DNA of 64,000 nt, taken from the NCBI RefSeq assembly GCF_040436345.1, contig NC_133224.1:8920741-8984740 (forward strand), read 5' to 3'. How positions within the stretch are numbered: the stretch's first letter is position 1; the number at the start of each line of letters is the position of its first letter. Position numbers and translations under genes: made by a program. Below are positions 59,273 to 64,000 of the stretch, piece after piece. The DNA comes from Pagrus major. Taxonomy: Eukaryota > Chordata > Actinopteri > Spariformes > Sparidae. The notes beneath the pieces are model-generated. The model saw nothing but the letters and a program-made list of their open reading frames with translations, did not search any database and had not been told where the DNA came from.

Positions 59273-62200
59273 CTGAAGAGAAAGGAGAGACATTTTGTTT
59301 TTTTAATCAACAAAAAAATTGACAAAAACCTAAACTTACGGTCTTTTTCAATGCACAGAGTTTCCTCTAAAACAGATGTAAAGCCTCCTAAACTGCAACA
59401 GGATCAATATTTCACTCAAATATGAATCATTAGATTTTCCATGGCTGCCATTTAAGCTGCCTTATCATAATCACAACATGTCTGAGTGCCAGCTGACAGC
59501 TCCTTGTCTCCTCACCAGGTCAGGGTTTAATGGAATTATGATCCTGCACCTTCAGAGACGCGATAGCCTAATGTAAGCTGACAATATCACTGACTGGCAC
59601 AGTGTCCCAGCAACAAGCCAATCCGTCAGTAGTTACAGCGCCATCATCATCATCCTGCACGCCGCCTAATCCAGGAAGAGGACGTCAATGGGCTGCGGCA
59701 GACAGAGGAATTGTTAAGTCCTCTTTTGACAACCAAACAAATTACATAGAGGTCATCTGAGAAGACAGGATCATATCTCAGCTGATGCTAAAGCTACTGT
59801 TGTCATTTTCCTCTGCCCTGAATATCCAATCTTTAGTGTAACTCTGCAGACACTATAGATCTGAATCACTGAGCAACAAGTCAGTCAAACTCATAAATTC
59901 CCCAGAGGACTGTCCCTCTATCTGCGGCGCCTCTCAATGTTAAGATAAAGTCAGGTCCACACGCCGGCACTGAGCCTTACTTACTTAGAGTAAAAAAAAA
60001 ACAAAGGTATTTATTTTAGTCTAATCAGGTTAAGAAATAGGTCGGGTGAAATGGAGGTGATGGATCTCAACAGTTTCCATTGTGATGTGAGGTAAAAGAA
60101 GAGTTGTGTGGCTTTGTTGTTTCTGATGCAAATTACCTAAAGTTTTATGTATAACCTTTACATAATCAAACATCAATGACCACAGAAACAGCCCACTAAA
60201 CAATGAAACTACTCATCTCCAACAAAGGCATAACACATGATGCAAACCATTTCATGAGTCCTTCCATCATAAAAAAAACAAACTAAAACTGGCTCACTTT
60301 ATGACAGGAGGTGATGGTTTATAGGATGACAGGATGGGTTAACAGAGAACACAAACATGTATTACTTCAATAAGTACGGACTATTAGATCTTATTGTTCT
60401 ACTTCTTATGTATGGCTTCATTAAAAACTTTCTTTTATAAAAATGAGATAAAAATAGAAACATCTATCCAGGGATGGAGGGTTGGCACAACCACTAAGAG
60501 ACACACAAAAAAAACAAAAACACAAAGAGACAAAAAAAAGGCTACAAAAACATGCATAATGGCCACAAAGTGCTGCAAAACAACTATAAGAGGCACAGAA
60601 CAACCGGGAGGAGACATTAAAAACAATGCCATACAGGCCCAAATAGATGCGAAACAACTTAAAATACATGCAAGAGACTCAAAAGAGAAGCAAAACAACT
60701 GCAGAGAGACTCATAACAACAACAAAGAGATTCAAAATGACTATGAAGTGACACAAAATGGCTACGAAAAGATGAAAACTATAGAGACTCAGAACGACTA
60801 AAAAGATTTGCAAAATGACTGCAAAGAGGCTAAAACGACTACAAAATTAGCAAAACAACTCAAAAAAGAGACTCAAAACAACCACAAAAATATTCAATAC
60901 CACTGCGGAGAGACTCAAAATGACGTTTAAAGACACAGCGTCTGAATCCAACAGCTTACTTCAGTCTGATGAGAAAATCCATTACTGTGATAGTGCACTC
61001 AGCTCTATTATTCATTAATCACAGACTTGTATACCTGATGTCAAACAGTAAACTGTGACTGCAACACACTGCAGAACAGTGTTTGTCTAACATCTTTTCC
61101 CCCTTTTTTTTCACTGTTTACTGCGGACGCCTCGTGCTGCTTGAGTCACTTTCGTGGAGACGTGACAGCTCACACATACGCACACAGACTCACAGAGCTG
61201 CTGTGGCTGCTGAGCGGAGACAGATTTCACAGTCTCTCCTTTTGCAGATACGTTCACACGGACAACGCTCTTTTTTTCTTAACCATCTAATGCACCTCCC
61301 TTCTCGTTTTCACGCAGGTGTGGCTGTGAAACCCTATCCCATTTACAGGCACAGAGAATCCATTATGGTTGGGTCAATTTAGAGGTTCTGCCTGTGAAAT
61401 GAGAACTCACGGTATAGCACACATTGTGAAGGAAAGAGCACAGGGACAGAACAGGCTGACCATGTTTTCCCCCACCTGAGTTCATTATAGTTGCGCAGAG
61501 ATTATAAATTCTTTGTGTTTGGTAACCCACTGTGGACTTTTCTCATTAAAACAATGTGTTACACACACTCGATATCAAGGCCCTGGTCAGTGGTGAGGAA
61601 TTCTGGGCCCAGATCATGATTGGCTGTGGGGGTCTGGCAGCGTGAAGCAGCCTGGAGGAGAAAAACAACCTCAGATGGCAAACACACAAACACACCCAGA
61701 GAACACAGACACAAGCCACACTGACCAGAGAGAAGAAGATTAAGACCAAAATGTTAAAAACAAGAACGAAGACCTCGAACTTGAACTTGAACACTTTACG
61801 AGCAATTCACAGCACCTGAATTATGTGGTTTGACTTGTTCCATCAGTGGTGGCTCAGTTATGAAGCTGAGAATTACACAATCCTTGCAGAGAAGCATCAG
61901 CAAAGTGGCTTGTGGCTTGTTTTATTCATTTTGAGTGCATGTTTGTGCATGTGTGTGGTTAGAGGGAAATGTTTGAGACAACTTAAACCTGTTTGCAGAG
62001 CACAATCCTGACATACAGTCAAATGTTTCCCTCTGCAGTCCCCACGCAGCCCCTTATCTGCTCTGTAAACAATGTTAAAGCAAGCAGCAGAGCCCATACG
62101 CTTACAGTAACTTGATAAGGATCTTCCCACAGCACCACATTTCCTCTGAGCTCCCCTTTTCCACTGAGGCTTTTTGAAAAAAAAAACCAGGGCAGTCCTG

Positions 62201-62437
62201 TGTCACTGCCCTCAACACAAAGCCTCACACAGGCCTGCCAGGCGGGATGACGCACACACTACTCTGTGCATGTATACCTGCACAAATGTGTGTGTGTATG
62301 TGTGTGTGTGTCCATTTATAGCAGCATACAATCCGCTTTCATTCATATTCATCACAGCCGGTGGATAAAGCAGCTTTTAAGGTGTTTCCATAGAGCTTTC
62401 ATAGAGCAGACAATGGCAGTAATGATGTTTATCATCA
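59273..62437. other. Probable intron of the minus-strand gene
   Basis: No convincing exon. It contains the degenerate minisatellite at 60480-60930 and a short CA/GT repeat near 62287-62311. A candidate exon near 61560-61680 was considered but its splice signals and frame are not convincing. Confidence 0.35.
60480..60930 (+). repeat. Degenerate minisatellite, ACAAAGAGAC-type
   Basis: Repeated variants of GAGACTCAAAA, CAACTACAAAGAGAC and AAAATGACTAC at intervals of about 25-30 bp, accounting for an apparent open frame across this region. Confidence 0.75.
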
Positions 62438-62780
62438 ATGGTGGAAAGTACTGTGTTTAAATACACCTTTAAATTGTACTTATACTGCTACTTCACTACA
62501 TTTCTTTGACAGCTTTAGTTACTGCACTGATGAAGATTTTACAACACAACGTACTCAGTTTAAAATATTAAATGTTTAGTGAAAGGAGCTAAAGTTAGCT
62601 TGAACCTGACCTGCCTCACAATTAAAATGCAGCTTACACATCAAATCCATCATTAAAATAATAATATATATAAAAGTATACCACTGAAAGGCATCATCCT
62701 GCAAAATTAGAACTTTTGATACTCAAAGTACATTTGCTGATTACACTTTTGTACTTTTACTCAAGTAGAATTTGGGATGA
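62438..62780. mobile_element. AAGTACTT-type teleost interspersed repeat
   Basis: From GGTGGAAAGTACTGTGTTTA through CTACTTCACTACATTTCTTT to TTTTACTCAAGTAGAATTTG, a fairly complete copy. Confidence 0.65.
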
Positions 62781-63074
62781 ACAACTTTAGGGACTGTATA
62801 AAATCTGTTGTTGCGGTGAGGGAGGCTGGACCTTTTCACTTTTGTAAAAAAATGCAACCCCCATTACGTAACCCTCAGAGTTACTGAACAATCCTCCAAG
62901 AAGAATGCTGTATCGGCGTCCTGTACAACATGCCAAAACCAATAAACAGCGTTGGTACAATTTGTTCAGCCTCATGTGCAGCGATTAAAACCTGAACATC
63001 TTAATGGAACTTCAAATGTTACAAATTCATAAAATCCTGAGAAGGAGAACAAAACTTTTGATCTTTTCAGTGAC

Positions 63075-63830
63075 AGAATGTAATTAAGTACATTAACTTA
63101 AGTCGTGTACTTAAGTACAATTTTGACGTACTTGTACTGTAAAACACATTCTGATTATCAGAAAAACGATCAGTCAAACCATGGTTTACAGTATCTACAT
63201 ACATTTATAGTTTACTTTTACTTGTACTTTTGACACTTAAGTGTACCTTATGCCAGAAAATTACTTTTGATACTAGAGCCCATTTAATATCACTTAAACC
63301 AAAGTAATATTTTAACACGATATCTCTACTTTTACTCAAGTAAGACTTTTGGGTACTTTTTACAACACTGGGCACCATTGTGCACGTTCATAAAACCCAG
63401 ATACAGAGACAAAACTGTAACTAAATACATATAGTGAAGTAGTGTACTTAAGTAGTGTAAGTAAGGACATTTTTGAAGTATTAGTTCTTTACTTGAGTAT
63501 TTCCATTTTCTGCAACTTTATACTTCCACTACACTAGATTTTGGAAGCAGTACTTTTGACTCCATTACATTTATTTGATGACTTTAGTTACTTTGCAGAC
63601 TGCACGCTGAACCAGAACTGAAGTAGCACCTTTTTTAAATGTATTTATTTTATTGGCAATTAAATAAAAACAACAACAAAAACAAAAACACTGATTCTGA
63701 TCATCATTATTGGATCCCATAATCATCCATGCACACTTTACTTTTGATACTTAAGTGCAGATACTTTAAGACTTTTGCTCAAGTAGGGCCAACTGTTAAA
63801 AGTGAAAGTCAACCATATAAATAAAGTAAT
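63075..63830. mobile_element. Two further AAGTACTT-type repeats in a cluster
   Basis: Copies at about 63075-63370 and 63420-63830 share TACTTAAGTACAATTTTGAC-like and TTTACTTGAGTATTTCCATT sequence with the copy at 62438-62780. They occupy most of the right edge of the window. Confidence 0.6.
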
Positions 63831-64000
63831 ATCTCAACACAACTTCTATATATTGCAATAGGAAAGCTGATATCAAACATAAATTAACGATGGGAAAAAA
63901 ATTAAAGCCTCTCCCCTGCTCCCTGTCTCACTTTCAGCTGAGAAAAGATTCCTCCCTCTTTTCTGACCCCTCAAATAATTTTCGTACGGTCCCTAACCTT

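Noticed and set aside
60394-60801. 135-residue open frame rich in Lys, Thr and Asn
   Set aside because: It is translation of the degenerate ACAAAGAGAC minisatellite and has no splice signals or family similarity.
61560-61680. Possible upstream exon of the minus-strand gene ending at 58893
   Set aside because: The acceptor, donor and phase do not agree with the exon at 59272 and no protein-like conservation is recognisable.
1-64000. CRISPR arrays, operons, tRNA or rRNA genes, and viral-like elements
   Set aside because: None seen. The gene structures are eukaryotic, and I found no long capsid, envelope or polymerase-like frame and no paired long terminal repeats.

Overview
The window reads as a teleost fish chromosome. 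It has intron-rich vertebrate genes with GT-AG introns, AATAAA poly(A) signals, long AT and CA microsatellites, and many short TTAA-flanked non-autonomous transposons. Six conserved genes are recognisable from protein sequence: oxa1l, slc7a7, sall2, ccnb1ip1, ttc5 and mettl3. From memory, all six have human counterparts in the 14q11.2 region, so most of the window looks like an old conserved synteny block. I cannot name the species.

Left end (1 to about 12.3 kb) is different: an accessory, immune-looking region. It holds the first exon of an unidentified minus-strand gene (460-550), a catalytically dead partial copy of a USP-type deubiquitinase (1340-1665), a single-domain ubiquitin-like modifier (2474-3942, 92 residues, ending in GG plus a three-residue tail), and an apparently intact USP-type protease (5163-10757, 977 residues) with a very long charged C-terminal tail. 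GAAANNGAAA-type interferon-response motifs lie at about 660, 2333, 4642, 4877 and 12063. A modifier beside a protease of the deubiquitinase fold, under such motifs, resembles the ISG15/USP18 logic with different parts. Copies of one TTAA transposon sit at the duplication boundaries and suggest how the locus was rearranged.

Middle: oxa1l (+, mitochondrial inner-membrane insertase), slc7a7 (-, y+L amino acid transporter with a remote non-coding first exon near 29.1 kb), about 4 kb of gene-free sequence, then sall2 (-, zinc-finger transcription factor, three coding exons) with a long upstream region rich in simple repeats.

Right: ccnb1ip1 (+, HEI10 meiotic RING protein), ttc5 (-) and mettl3 (+), the last two head to head across 560 bp. 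The window closes with the last two coding exons of an unidentified minus-strand gene (58893-59272), followed by repeat-rich sequence to 64000.

Coding exons were joined by hand from splice signals. For the ubiquitin-like gene, the USP, oxa1l, slc7a7, sall2, ccnb1ip1, ttc5 and mettl3, every junction keeps the reading frame and the summed length is a multiple of three ending in a stop. Product names rest on remembered family sequences, not on a search.
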